A stretch of DNA of 64,000 nucleotides from Bacteroidia bacterium (GTDB lineage Bacteria > Bacteroidota > Bacteroidia > UKL13-3): the NCBI GenBank assembly GCA_014376805.1, contig JACMQU010000001.1, positions 1 to 64,000 of the forward strand, in the 5' to 3' direction. Below the pieces are notes generated by a model that did no database searches, was not told the origin of the DNA, and saw nothing but the letters and a program-made list of their open reading frames with translations. Within the stretch, counting starts at the first letter, position 1; each line of letters starts with the position of its first letter. Positions 46,220 through 54,617 of this stretch are shown here, one piece after another. A program made the translations under genes and the position numbers.

Positions 46220-47614
46220 TTAATTTAAAACAATATTTGTTGCCTGACCACTGGTTATTTTAAATAAGCGCTCAAAGGTATGGCTGCTTCTTGTACCCCC
46301 TTTTGCTCGAAAAATAATCTTATAATCGCCCGGTTGTATTATCAATATATGACTCCGTCTTTCTACCGGGAGTTTACATATCCACATTAAATCATTGCGC
46401 ACCATTTGGTAAACATCTGCATAATAATCCTGTAACTGACAATTTACGATTAGTTTACCCGGCTGCGGTAATTGAATAGTGGTAGTAGTATCTTGGTTAA
46501 TACTCACATCTTTAAAAGTCATACGCGGCAAACAAAGTACTTCTATATCATACTTCCCTACAAGGTACTTTTCTTTAATTACAGCCTCTTGCACATGAAG
46601 TGTTTGAAACGAACCCCGCTTTCTTATTATACATTGCAGGTTGTTATAATTAGTGAGCCCTTCAACTCTTACTGTAAACTGACCCTGCGGTGCATCTACT
46701 CCTATAATGGTATGTTTGCCAGGCGAAACATCAATGTGCTCTTTTACAACTGGTGGTATAGTGTGTACTACCATTTTGTAATTGTATACGGGATCTAATA
46801 ATATAGTGTCCGGGTTACCCCGTTCATTAATAGTATGCATATAATTATAAATCAATTGCCCCGACTTCATATCATAAAACGACATGTTAACATTTGTTTC
46901 TGTTGGTTTGCTGTATATATCCAGTAAGTTAACCTGAGCAGTAGTATTATTTAAAGCCTGCGAGACAACAATTTTTAAGGCATCATCAAAACCCTGTTCC
47001 GTGTTGGCATCATAATAACGGCCAACACAATCAAAGGCTCTTCTGAATTCTTCTGTTGAACCAATACCGATAATGAATGGTTTAAGAATAATACCCTGAC
47101 TTTGTAAAGCTTCTGAAACGGCACAAGGATCTCCGGAGCATTCTTCAATTCCATCAGTAATTAATATGATTACATTGCGGGTATAAGGTTCTTTAGGGAA
47201 ATCGTAGGCAGATTGTAATAAAGAGTGTGCTATTAAAGTAGTTCCTTTAGGAGAAATAGAATTAATCTTTTTTTTCACATCTTCAAAATTACCTTCCCTA
47301 AAAGGTACTTCGAGTCTTGTATCCTTACAATTTCGCATGTTAGGTGGCGATGTATGCCCATATACCCGTAAGGCTATTTCTAGATTTTTTTGAGTTGAGA
47401 GACTATCAATTGTTTTGCTAAGTAAGCGCTTTGCTACATTAATTCTTGAATCATTATCAAGCCGCGCATACATACTTCCACTTGCATCCAGTAAAAATAA
47501 AATTCTGGTTTTAATTGGTCTTGATTTTTGTGCAAACACATGGCAACCAAAAGCCATAACTGCCATTAATAAAGTCAGATATTTTATAATAGATTTTTTT
47601 TTGAGCCGCAACAT
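46220..47614 (-). CDS. Exported von Willebrand factor A domain protein
   Basis: A 464-residue protein. The signal peptide ends GCHVFAQ. A VWA domain (residues ~36-215) has the MIDAS metal site D43-A-S45-G-S47, a threonine in SPKGTTLIAHSL and LITDGIEECSGDPC. The C-terminal half shows beta-rich repeats resembling carboxypeptidase regulatory-like or PEGA units. It probably binds a protein ligand in the periplasm or at the surface. It lies between the two halves of transketolase (13 bases after the upstream half, ~49 bases before the downstream half), with no obvious functional link. Confidence 0.87.
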   Translation of the reverse strand: MLRLKKKSIIKYLTLLMAVMAFGCHVFAQKSRPIKTRILFLLDASGSMYARLDNDSRINVAKRLLSKTIDSLSTQKNLEIALRVYGHTSPPNMRNCKDTRLEVPFREGNFEDVKKKINSISPKGTTLIAHSLLQSAYDFPKEPYTRNVIILITDGIEECSGDPCAVSEALQSQGIILKPFIIGIGSTEEFRRAFDCVGRYYDANTEQGFDDALKIVVSQALNNTTAQVNLLDIYSKPTETNVNMSFYDMKSGQLIYNYMHTINERGNPDTILLDPVYNYKMVVHTIPPVVKEHIDVSPGKHTIIGVDAPQGQFTVRVEGLTNYNNLQCIIRKRGSFQTLHVQEAVIKEKYLVGKYDIEVLCLPRMTFKDVSINQDTTTTIQLPQPGKLIVNCQLQDYYADVYQMVRNDLMWICKLPVERRSHILIIQPGDYKIIFRAKGGTRSSHTFERLFKITSGQATNIVLN

Positions 47615-47627
47615 GCAAATAACGCAG

Positions 47628-48479
47628 TTAATAGTCGCCTAATGTTAATGGTAATTGGCTAAGAGCATTTTCCAGTTCAGCATCATTAGGTGCAACACCA
47701 TGCCATTTATGGCTACCCATCATAAAACTTATCGGATAGCCCATGTCAGTTTTCATCACAACAAACACAGGCTTACCTTTACCTGTTAAAGTTTTAGCCT
47801 CACTCATTACGTCAAGTACACTCTCCATATTGTTACCATTCATATGTAGAACTTCCCAACCAAATGCAGCAATCTTTATGGCTATGTCATCGCCCAAGCC
47901 CATAATGTTTTTTGTTGAACCATCAATTTGCTGGCCATTAAAATCAATTGTTACTATTAAATTATCTATTTTGTTATGAGCAGCAAACATAAAAGCTTCC
48001 CAGTTCTGCCCTTCTTCAATTTCACCATCACCCATTAATGCATATACAATATGCTCATCCTTATTCAATCTTTTAGCCAATGCCGCACCTGCAGCAACAG
48101 AAATTCCTTGTCCGAGTGAACCAGATGCAACTCTAATACCCGGTAAGTGATCATGGTTTGTTGGATGACCTTGTAATCGCGAATTAAGTTTTCTGAAGGT
48201 TTTCAGTTCTTCCACCGGAAAATATCCGGATCGGGCAAGGGTACTGTAAAATACAGGGGATATATGACCGTTTGATAAAAAGAAAATATCTTCCCCTTTT
48301 CCATCCATCTGAAAGGAAGGATTATGGTGCATAATATTAAAATATAAAGCAGCAAAAAAATCTGCACAACCAAGGCTACCACCAGGATGTCCGCTTTTAC
48401 AGCCATGCACCATGCGTAAACAATCGCGGCGGATTTGAGTGGATAAATCATTTAATTCCTGAACGGTTCGTTTATTCAT
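47628..48479 (-). CDS. Transketolase, N-terminal (TPP-binding) section (split enzyme)
   Basis: A 283-residue protein with the TPP-binding domain of transketolase: SGHPGGSLGCADFFAALYF, FLSNGHISPVFYSTLA and the GDGEIEEGQNWEA motif that binds the diphosphate-metal group. It needs the partner half at 45214-46170. It is the first gene of the minus-strand group tkt-N, VWA, tkt-C. Length is normal for the split form found in Bacteroidota and some archaea. Confidence 0.93.
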   Translation of the reverse strand: MNKRTVQELNDLSTQIRRDCLRMVHGCKSGHPGGSLGCADFFAALYFNIMHHNPSFQMDGKGEDIFFLSNGHISPVFYSTLARSGYFPVEELKTFRKLNSRLQGHPTNHDHLPGIRVASGSLGQGISVAAGAALAKRLNKDEHIVYALMGDGEIEEGQNWEAFMFAAHNKIDNLIVTIDFNGQQIDGSTKNIMGLGDDIAIKIAAFGWEVLHMNGNNMESVLDVMSEAKTLTGKGKPVFVVMKTDMGYPISFMMGSHKWHGVAPNDAELENALSQLPLTLGDY

Positions 48480-48601
48480 TGCAGCTCACATTTAGTGTGG
48501 GCAAAAGTAATATTTGAATAGCAACTATTCATAAATAGTTTTAATGCCAGTTTGATCCTAAAAACAAGTAAGGCTGAACCAGATAAAAATAAGTAAAAAC
48601 A

Positions 48602-48631
48602 AAAATAGCACCAGAAAGCCGGTGCTATTTT
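48602..48631 (-). terminator. Hairpin terminator downstream of the 189-aa lipoprotein gene
   Basis: AAAATAGCACC (48602-48612) pairs perfectly with GGTGCTATTTT (48621-48631), an 11-bp stem with an 8-base loop and a T-tract on the minus strand. It lies 20 bases past the lipoprotein stop codon. It could also act on the plus strand. Confidence 0.85.
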
Positions 48632-48651
48632 AAAACTATAAATAAATTGTT

Positions 48652-49221
48652 TTAAACGTAATCAATTAAATAAAATAATAATCCTATTATGAATATGGCA
48701 ATTCCAATAGTGCCTAAAACATAACCAATATAACTGCCACCAATTATAAGCGAAATAATTAGTCCAATGAGCAACAAAATAGCCCCAATTACCATCCATC
48801 TTCTGCCATTAATATCTGCAGGTCTTTCTAATTTCTGAATATCTTTTTTAATAGTTTTTAATTGTTCATTTACATATTTAAAAGCCATTTTTGGTGCCTG
48901 CGCTGATGCTTTACTTCCTCCTTGCGGCATCATTTGATTTATGTCTGAAAGAACTACATCAACATTAATATTATCTCTTCTTACAAGTGAAGAAGACTGA
49001 GACAATTTAGTTGTGGGCAAAATAAATACTGCCGGTTTTACACATTCAGACATTATTGTTTTATTGCCGGTTAACAAGCCCCTTACCTCTTGTTTTACCT
49101 GAGCCGTTTGTGTGTTTACAGAAACTGTTTTACGGTAACCATACATTTGCCGGCTACATGAACTTAAAATACTTATGACACAAAATACTAAAATGACTAT
49201 AGATTGTTGACGTTTTTTCAT
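48652..49221 (-). CDS. Predicted lipoprotein with two C-terminal membrane helices
   Basis: A ~189-residue protein with lipobox ISILSSC, a polar middle part (LKTIKKDIQKLERPAD) and two adjacent hydrophobic helices at the C-terminus (WMVIGAILLLIGLIISLIIG and the last ~25 residues). No family was recognised. The first Met of the frame is at 49245, but the Met at 49221 (MKKRQQS) gives a better signal peptide. The combination of a lipid anchor with C-terminal membrane helices is odd; the cysteine may instead lie in an ordinary signal peptide. Confidence 0.65.
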   Translation of the reverse strand: MKKRQQSIVILVFCVISILSSCSRQMYGYRKTVSVNTQTAQVKQEVRGLLTGNKTIMSECVKPAVFILPTTKLSQSSSLVRRDNINVDVVLSDINQMMPQGGSKASAQAPKMAFKYVNEQLKTIKKDIQKLERPADINGRRWMVIGAILLLIGLIISLIIGGSYIGYVLGTIGIAIFIIGLLFYLIDYV

Positions 49222-49245
49222 GCTACTGTTTTTTTGATCCATCAA

Positions 49246-49609
49246 ATTTAAAAAAGCTTTAAATATATATCCTAATCACTGTCCGCTTTCTGTAAATGTT
49301 GTAAATATTTTTAAGGAGTGAAATAATAATTTTTTTGCAAAATAAGACATAACGGAAGGAATTACAACAGTGTAAATAATTTATTTCCATAAAAAACTTT
49401 CAGATTATATGGCGGTATAGATTTATTTTTCACGGTATTTTAATTTAGATTTGTTAACTCCAGAATAATTTTAACAAACCATTTATTTTCTATAAAAAAA
49501 CTTAAATTCACCCGGCTATTTTTTCATTCATAACAGAAGATTGGATTTAAGTAAAAAAAATGCTGCTTATCTGTTTAAGTTAAATTTTTATTGAATAATT
49601 ACTTTTAAT
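49246..49609. other. Divergent intergenic region between the lipoprotein and SET-domain genes
   Basis: 364 AT-rich bases. A TAGATTTG -7 match lies at 49446-49453, far (157 bases) from the SET gene start. Nothing else was recognised. Confidence 0.45.
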
Positions 49610-50071
49610 ATGCCTCAAAAACTCCTGAATTTAAATAAAAAAAAGTCAGACATTTATCAGATTAATGCCGAAGAGGTGGACTATTTATATACCCAAAAAT
49701 CACAGATTCCTGATGCCGGAAAAGGTTTATTTACTGCTGTAACAATCTTTAAAGACGAAATTATTTCTTATTTTAAAGGAGAATTATTAAGCAAAAAAGA
49801 AGCTGTTGAAAAAATAAATAAAAATGAAGATGCTTACTTTATAAATATGTTAGACGGAAATATCCTTGATTCAATGAATGTGCCATGTTTCGCTAAATAT
49901 GCAAATGACCCTGCAGGTATTATAAAAACAAGTTTTAAGAGCAATTCAAAAATTACTTTAGACGAGCTAGAGCAGGTATGTTTGGTAGCTAAAAGAAAAA
50001 TAAAAACAGGGGAAGAAATCTTTTGTGCATATGGAAAAAATTACTGGAAAAAGTATCAACAAAAAAAATAA
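49610..50071 (+). CDS. SET-domain protein (predicted protein-lysine methyltransferase)
   Basis: A 153-residue protein that is mostly a SET domain: KSQIPDAGKGLFTAVTIFKDE (binding the methyl donor), the central CFAKYANDP in place of the usual RFxNHS, and GEEIFCAYGKNYW in place of GEELxxDYG. In eukaryotes SET enzymes methylate histones; bacterial ones methylate DNA-bound or ribosomal proteins, or are uncharacterised. The substitution of Asn-His-Ser by Asn-Asp-Pro may alter activity. It is monocistronic and precedes a long repeat-bearing intergenic island. Acquisition by transfer is possible. Confidence 0.8.
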   Translation: MPQKLLNLNKKKSDIYQINAEEVDYLYTQKSQIPDAGKGLFTAVTIFKDEIISYFKGELLSKKEAVEKINKNEDAYFINMLDGNILDSMNVPCFAKYANDPAGIIKTSFKSNSKITLDELEQVCLVAKRKIKTGEEIFCAYGKNYWKKYQQKK

Positions 50072-50537
50072 AAAAATCTACAGAATACTTCATTGTAATT
50101 TTCCGTAAAAATTAAAAAGGAGTCTCTTAATTTAATTAAATCAGTATTTGTACATTCTTACACTTGTTAAAGTTTTTTATGGCTTACTTGCTAAAATAAC
50201 TTATAGAAGACAAGATATTTATTGCAGAAACGAATTGGTAATTACTCAATGTTATGTAAAGCATTAAATTTATTTTAACACCTTTCTTAAGCAGATTTAG
50301 ATATATTTTGTTCCTTACAACCATATCTACCCACGTGTAAGTAACCTTAGTGACCAATTTGAAAAATGTTGAAAAATAATATTTTCAAAATGCCCTTTAC
50401 TTTTATAGATTTAATGATATCTCATTTAAAAAAACTTATAAAGTAACGGGGAAGGTGAATACAAAACATTAAAACTTATGCATACTGAGTAAGCATAGCA
50501 GAAAAGCTATCCTCAAATTGTTTGTGCCATACGCGGC

Positions 50538-50572
50538 GTTAAAAATTTGGATCCTAACATACTTCACTTGCC
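50538..50572 (+). repeat. Repeat A, copy 1 (35 bp)
   Basis: Matches copy 2 at 50912-50946 at 33 of 35 positions, in direct orientation. It begins gttaaaaatt and ends cttcacttgcc. It is flanked by cggcg and gccgcg, giving a short stem. Confidence 0.85.
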
Positions 50573-50600
50573 GCGTAAAAGCTTTGGGGTGCTGTTATAG

Positions 50601-50665
50601 GTTACAAATATTTCACCACTAACGCGGTTTGATCAGTTACAAAGATTTCTCAACTAACGTAGTTT
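50601..50665 (+). repeat. Repeat C, two tandem copies (30 bp each)
   Basis: Copies at 50601-50630 and 50636-50665 agree at 25 of 30 positions; each begins gttacaaa and ends in gttt. Motifs of this kind are frequent in Bacteroidota intergenic repeats, by recollection. Confidence 0.75.
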
Positions 50666-50702
50666 AATGCATGGCTTGAGATCAGTGATAAACCTCCCCC
50701 AA

Positions 50703-50751
50703 CCCCTTTAGGGGTGACATCTTTGTAACCCAGGGTGCAACCCTGGGTTAC
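50703..50751 (+). repeat. Repeat B, copy 1, followed by a 12-bp-stem palindrome
   Basis: Bases 50703-50724 are identical to 50868-50889 and contain CCCCTTTAGGGG (5-bp arms). They are followed at once by GTAACCCAGGGT, a 3-base loop and its exact inverse (50725-50751). Confidence 0.85.
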
Positions 50752-50867
50752 AACAATAGTTACAACAGCGCGAAGACCGCAATCATATGAATGCAGATTT
50801 CAATTCGCGCCACACCTGAACAATTGCCGTGGTAAAGAAACAACAATCAAAAATGTTATTTCTGCAG

Positions 50868-50912
50868 CCCCTTTAGGGGTGACATCTTTAAAGCCCCGAA
50901 TAAAACACGGGG
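50868..50912 (+). repeat. Repeat B, copy 2, with a weaker palindrome
   Basis: Identical 22 bases to copy 1, followed by a hairpin with CCCCG/CGGGG arms (50894-50898 and 50908-50912). The B-palindrome order is the same as in copy 1. Confidence 0.8.
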
Positions 50913-50946
50913 TTAAAAATTCGGATCCTTACATACTTCACTTGCC
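50912..50946 (+). repeat. Repeat A, copy 2 (35 bp)
   Basis: 33 of 35 positions agree with copy 1 at 50538-50572. It follows directly after repeat B copy 2. Confidence 0.85.
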
Positions 50947-51000
50947 TTGATAGTTTATAATTCCTACAGTTAAAACATTAGCATCTTTGACACCACATTG

Positions 51001-51008
51001 TATATTTG
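51001..51008 (+). promoter_or_regulatory. Bacteroidota -7 promoter element for the flavoprotein gene
   Basis: TATATTTG is an exact TAnnTTTG match 31 bases before the start codon at 51040. The nearest TTTG upstream (50986-50989) is too close to be a normal -33 element. Confidence 0.6.
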
Positions 51009-51039
51009 CTCAAAATTTTAGGATAAATCCCTAACCTGT

Positions 51040-52590
51040 ATGCGCAAAATAATAGAACTTACGGCACTACCTCAGCAAGCCGCCTCTGATGAAAGTATCA
51101 GGCTGTTGCTTCACAAAAATTTTGGGTTCAACCCTGCCGAACTGAATGGCTTTAAACTGATAAAAAAAAGTATTGATGCCAGGCGCAACCCCATAAAAAT
51201 AAACCTGCAACTTGAAGTGTTTATTAATGAAATTGTTGAACATGGCACCTTTGAACTGCAATTAAAAAATGTTGAACATGCCACTGAAGTAGCGATTATT
51301 GGATCTGGTCCGGCTGGTTTGTTTGCTGCTATTGCATTAATAGAGCAGGGCTATAAACCTGTTATTTTTGAACGTGGCAAGGCAGTGCGCGAACGCCGGC
51401 GCGATCTTGCCGATATTACCCGACACAATACCATTAACCCTGAGAGTAATTATTGCTTTGGCGAAGGTGGTGCAGGCACTTATAGCGATGGCAAATTGTA
51501 TACACGCAGCAGCAAGCGCGGTGATGTAATGCGCATCCTGAACATATTGGTTTTTTTTGGTGCTGATCCGAATATTTTATATGAAGCCCATCCGCATATA
51601 GGCACAAATAAACTTCCGCAAATTATTACCGCAATGCGGGAGCAGTTGCTTGCCTGTGGTGCAGTGTTTCATTTCAATACAAAAGTTACCGACTTTAAAA
51701 TTAAAAACAATGGCATCCATGGTTTGTATGCAGGTAATGATTTTTATGCTTTCGAAAAAATTATACTTGCCACCGGACACTCGGCACGTGATATATTTGA
51801 ATTATTGAACCGCAAAGGCATTTTAATCGAATCTAAGCCCTTTGCGCTGGGGGTAAGGATAGAACATCCACAAGCGTTAATTGACGCCATACAATACAAA
51901 TGCACAGGCTCCAGGAGCGAATTTTTACCTGCTTCGAGTTATAGCCTGGTACAGCAAATTGCTGGTCGGGGTGTATTTAGCTTTTGTATGTGCCCGGGTG
52001 GAATTATTGCGCCGGCCATGACAGCCCCCGGTGAGATAGTGGTGAATGGCTGGAGCCCGAGCAAACGCAACAATCCTTTTGCAAACAGCGGCATGGTGGT
52101 ATCGGTTCAAACCGATGACTTTATACCCTTTCATAAACATGGCGCACTGGCAGGCATGACTTTTCAACAAAGTGTTGAACAGGCATGTTTTGAAATGGGC
52201 AATAAAACACTTGAAGCACCCGCACAGCGTATGGTGGATTTTGTAAACAAAAAGGTTTCTCAAAGCTTACCTAAAAACTCTTATTTACCCGGCACGGTAA
52301 GCAGAAATTTGCATGACATCTTACCTGGTTTTGTTTCTTACGGGCTTAAAGAATCGTTTAAATTATTCGGCTCAAAAATGAAAGGCTATCTAACCAACGA
52401 AGCCATATTGTTAGGTACTGAATCCCGCACTTCATCACCGGTAAAGATACCACGGAATAAAGAAACCTTTGAACACCCACAGATTAAAGGACTCTATCCT
52501 TGTGCTGAAGGTGCAGGTTATGCGGGTGGTATTGTATCAGCAGCAATGGATGGGGAGAATTGTGCGGCTGCGGTGGTACTTGCATCTTAG
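51040..52590 (+). CDS. FAD-dependent dehydrogenase of the COG2509 type
   Basis: A 516-residue flavoprotein. After a ~85-residue N-terminal alpha-beta domain comes the Rossmann motif VAIIGSGPAGLFAAIALIEQG with the acidic end of strand 2 (IFERG). The family block CFGEGGAGTYSDGKLYTR, ILATGHSARDIFELL and a C-terminal FAD motif PCAEGAGYAGGIVSAAMDG follow. The substrate is unknown. Its coding sequence is visibly richer in G and C than its neighbours (for example cgaacgccggcgcgat near 51389), and it follows a repeat island, so recent acquisition is possible. It is full length. Confidence 0.9.
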   Translation: MRKIIELTALPQQAASDESIRLLLHKNFGFNPAELNGFKLIKKSIDARRNPIKINLQLEVFINEIVEHGTFELQLKNVEHATEVAIIGSGPAGLFAAIALIEQGYKPVIFERGKAVRERRRDLADITRHNTINPESNYCFGEGGAGTYSDGKLYTRSSKRGDVMRILNILVFFGADPNILYEAHPHIGTNKLPQIITAMREQLLACGAVFHFNTKVTDFKIKNNGIHGLYAGNDFYAFEKIILATGHSARDIFELLNRKGILIESKPFALGVRIEHPQALIDAIQYKCTGSRSEFLPASSYSLVQQIAGRGVFSFCMCPGGIIAPAMTAPGEIVVNGWSPSKRNNPFANSGMVVSVQTDDFIPFHKHGALAGMTFQQSVEQACFEMGNKTLEAPAQRMVDFVNKKVSQSLPKNSYLPGTVSRNLHDILPGFVSYGLKESFKLFGSKMKGYLTNEAILLGTESRTSSPVKIPRNKETFEHPQIKGLYPCAEGAGYAGGIVSAAMDGENCAAAVVLAS

Positions 52591-52629
52591 AGACAATAAT
52601 TCCATTTTACAGATAAAAAGTTCTCAATG

Positions 52630-52818
52630 TTATAAAACAGAATTTAGCTCATATAACCTCTCTTCAACAATTTTTAATGTACAATAGATATCAGGTAGAT
52701 TTATTATTGGTTTGACATTATTCACCGCAAATGAAAACGCCTGTGTGCCATTGTTTTTATTCTGTGTTGCCAGGTGTTTTTCCTTATCCTTCAACAATTT
52801 TTTTTTAAACAGACCCAT
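52630..52818 (-). CDS. Small hypothetical protein, 62 aa
   Basis: A 62-residue reading frame with a basic start (GLFKKKLLKDKEKHL) and a protein-like end (VNNVKPIINLPDIYCTLKIV). It begins 46 bases after the cheB stop on the same strand, so it may be the last gene of the signalling operon. No family was recognised and no independent support for coding exists. Confidence 0.4.
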   Translation of the reverse strand: MGLFKKKLLKDKEKHLATQNKNNGTQAFSFAVNNVKPIINLPDIYCTLKIVEERLYELNSVL

Positions 52819-52864
52819 TAGTTTTAAAAGTTATTTAAACAGCTATAAAAACAAGAACTTTATA

Positions 52865-53443
52865 TTACAAACGGTTTATAAATGCAGCAATTTCATTGTC
52901 ATTCAAAATAATATCAACCTGTTTATTTTTAATGGCCATTTCAGGCATAAATGGAACTTTAGCATTAGTGGGTTCCTGCACCACTGACATTCCTTTTTTA
53001 CTTTTCACCTTTTTTAATCCTAACACACCATCAGCATTTGCACCCGAAAGCAAAATACAGACAAGTTTATCCTGATATACATCTGCTGCAGATTCAAAAG
53101 TAACATCAATACTTGGTCGGCTAAAATTAACCTTTTCAGAGGCATCAAGTGAAAAAACACCTGTGCTTTCAATTAAAAGATGATAATCTGCAGGGGCAAT
53201 ATAGATAGTGCCATCTTTAACAGGATCTTTGTCTTCTATATCTTTTACAAGGATTTTTGTTTTATTGGAGAAGAGTTCTGAAAGTTTTGAATCAGTGGAA
53301 TTTTTTCTGTGCAATACCATTATGATAGGAAATTTGAACCCCGCTTTTAAGTGAGGAAGTAACATTAGAATTACATCAATACTCCCCGCAGATCCCCCTA
53401 TTATAAGTGCCTTACAATTTATATTTATTTGATCTTTCTCCAA
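52865..53443 (-). CDS. cheB: CheB-type protein-glutamate methylesterase domain (no receiver)
   Basis: A 192-residue methylesterase domain with its catalytic triad S18 (IIGGSAGS), H45 (MVLHRK) and D138 (LSGANADG). It lacks the N-terminal receiver of classical CheB, so its activity cannot be switched by phosphorylation in the usual way. It would remove methyl groups from glutamates of receptor-like proteins. It overlaps cheR by 19 bases. No chemoreceptor gene is in the window, so the target may be a coiled-coil kinase of the same operon. Confidence 0.92.
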   Translation of the reverse strand: MEKDQININCKALIIGGSAGSIDVILMLLPHLKAGFKFPIIMVLHRKNSTDSKLSELFSNKTKILVKDIEDKDPVKDGTIYIAPADYHLLIESTGVFSLDASEKVNFSRPSIDVTFESAADVYQDKLVCILLSGANADGVLGLKKVKSKKGMSVVQEPTNAKVPFMPEMAIKNKQVDIILNDNEIAAFINRL

Positions 53444-54234
53444 ATCTTTTCCTTTGCGTGTTGCTTATATTTTAAATTGATTACAGAAAATTTTAAACTC
53501 TCTTTTGAACCAAGACAAAGATACCCGAGTTTGGCAAGACTTTCATCAAACAAATTAAAGACCCTATCCTGCAATTGCGAATCAAAATAGATGAGCACAT
53601 TGCGGCAAAGTATGAGGTTAAATTCATTGAATGAACCATCTGAAACAAGGTTGTGAGTGGAATGAACTGTTTTTTGAATGAGTGCCGGATCAAACAGTGC
53701 CGTATGATAATTTGCCGTGTAATAAGAGGAAAAATCTTTGACTCCGCCAGAAGCAATATAATTTTCAGAATACTGTTTCATATTACTTAGAGGGAAAATA
53801 CCTTTTGTGAATTTCTCCAGTACAGTTGGATTTATATCTGTAGCATAGATAAGTGATTTATGCAACAGGTTGAGCTCCTTCAATAAAATTGCCATCGAAA
53901 AAACCTCTTCTCCGGTAGAACATCCCGCATGCCATATTTTTATATAGGGGTTAGTTCCCATGGCAGGTAAGATTTCGGTTCGTAAAATTTTATAGAAACC
54001 CGGATCTCTGAACATTTCTGTTACATTAACGGTTATCTCTTCTATAAATCTTTGCAAATAATCTTTGTCGCTTTTAATCCGGTAATGGAATTCTGCAAAA
54101 CTCGGAAATTTATCGATTTCAAAAAGCCTGTTTAATCTTCTTTTTAGAGATGCCTTAGAATAAAAGGTAAAGTCATAACCATACAGTTCAACAATATCAT
54201 TAAGCAGTAACTCTATATCATGGTCATTTATCAT
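53425..54234 (-). CDS. cheR: CheR-type protein-glutamate O-methyltransferase
   Basis: A 269-residue methyltransferase with the CheR alpha-helical N-domain (ELYGYDFTFYSKASLKRRL), EEITVNVTEMFRDPGF and the SAM-binding motif IWHAGCSTGEEVFSMA, then LILCRNVLIYFD. It adds methyl groups to glutamates, classically on chemoreceptors. It overlaps the receiver gene upstream by 4 bases and cheB downstream by 19. No pentapeptide-binding tail is evident. Confidence 0.93.
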   Translation of the reverse strand: MINDHDIELLLNDIVELYGYDFTFYSKASLKRRLNRLFEIDKFPSFAEFHYRIKSDKDYLQRFIEEITVNVTEMFRDPGFYKILRTEILPAMGTNPYIKIWHAGCSTGEEVFSMAILLKELNLLHKSLIYATDINPTVLEKFTKGIFPLSNMKQYSENYIASGGVKDFSSYYTANYHTALFDPALIQKTVHSTHNLVSDGSFNEFNLILCRNVLIYFDSQLQDRVFNLFDESLAKLGYLCLGSKESLKFSVINLKYKQHAKEKIWRKIK

Positions 54235-54608
54235 GATAATAAGTACTGATCTACTACCAGAATGAGTTTATCTATATCTATGGGTTTGGAAATATAATCC
54301 GTGGCTCCTGCCTCTATGCATTTCTCTCTGTCGCCGGGCATAGCTTGTGCCGTTACCGCAATGATAGGAATTTTACTATATCCCGGTGTTAACCTTAAGA
54401 AAGGTATTGCCTCATAACCATCCATATCAGGCATCATCATGTCGATTAAAATAATTCCGATATCGGCTTGTTGGATCATTAAATTTTTACCTTCTTTCGC
54501 ATCAATAGAAGAAATACAATTAAAACCACTTGATCTTAAAATTGCGGAAAGAGCAAAGATATTACGGGTATCATCATCAATAATCAGGATTTTTTTTTGT
54601 TGGTTCAT
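54231..54608 (-). CDS. Single-domain response regulator
   Basis: A 125-residue receiver (REC) domain: acidic pocket D11/D12/D13, phosphoacceptor D56 in LIDMMMPDMDG, and K near 107 in YISKPIDID. No output domain. It overlaps cheR by 4 bases and follows the large hybrid kinase by 9 bases. It resembles the third receiver of that kinase, so it probably takes phosphate from it and passes the signal to a soluble partner. Confidence 0.92.
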   Translation of the reverse strand: MNQQKKILIIDDDTRNIFALSAILRSSGFNCISSIDAKEGKNLMIQQADIGIILIDMMMPDMDGYEAIPFLRLTPGYSKIPIIAVTAQAMPGDREKCIEAGATDYISKPIDIDKLILVVDQYLLS

Positions 54609-54617
54609 GATGAAAAT

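Larger units (their letters stand above)
50072..51039. other. 968-base intergenic island with degenerate palindromic repeats
   Basis: No gene. From 50538 to 50946 it holds three kinds of repeat: A (50538-50572 and 50912-50946), B (50703-50724 and 50868-50889) and C (tandem at 50601-50630 and 50636-50665), plus a strong palindrome (50725-50751). The first ~460 bases are AT-rich and plain. A promoter for the flavoprotein gene is at 51001-51008. Confidence 0.8.

Noticed and set aside
50735-50950. 71-aa reading frame within the repeat island
   Set aside because: It runs through the palindromes and repeats A and B and has no protein-like pattern.
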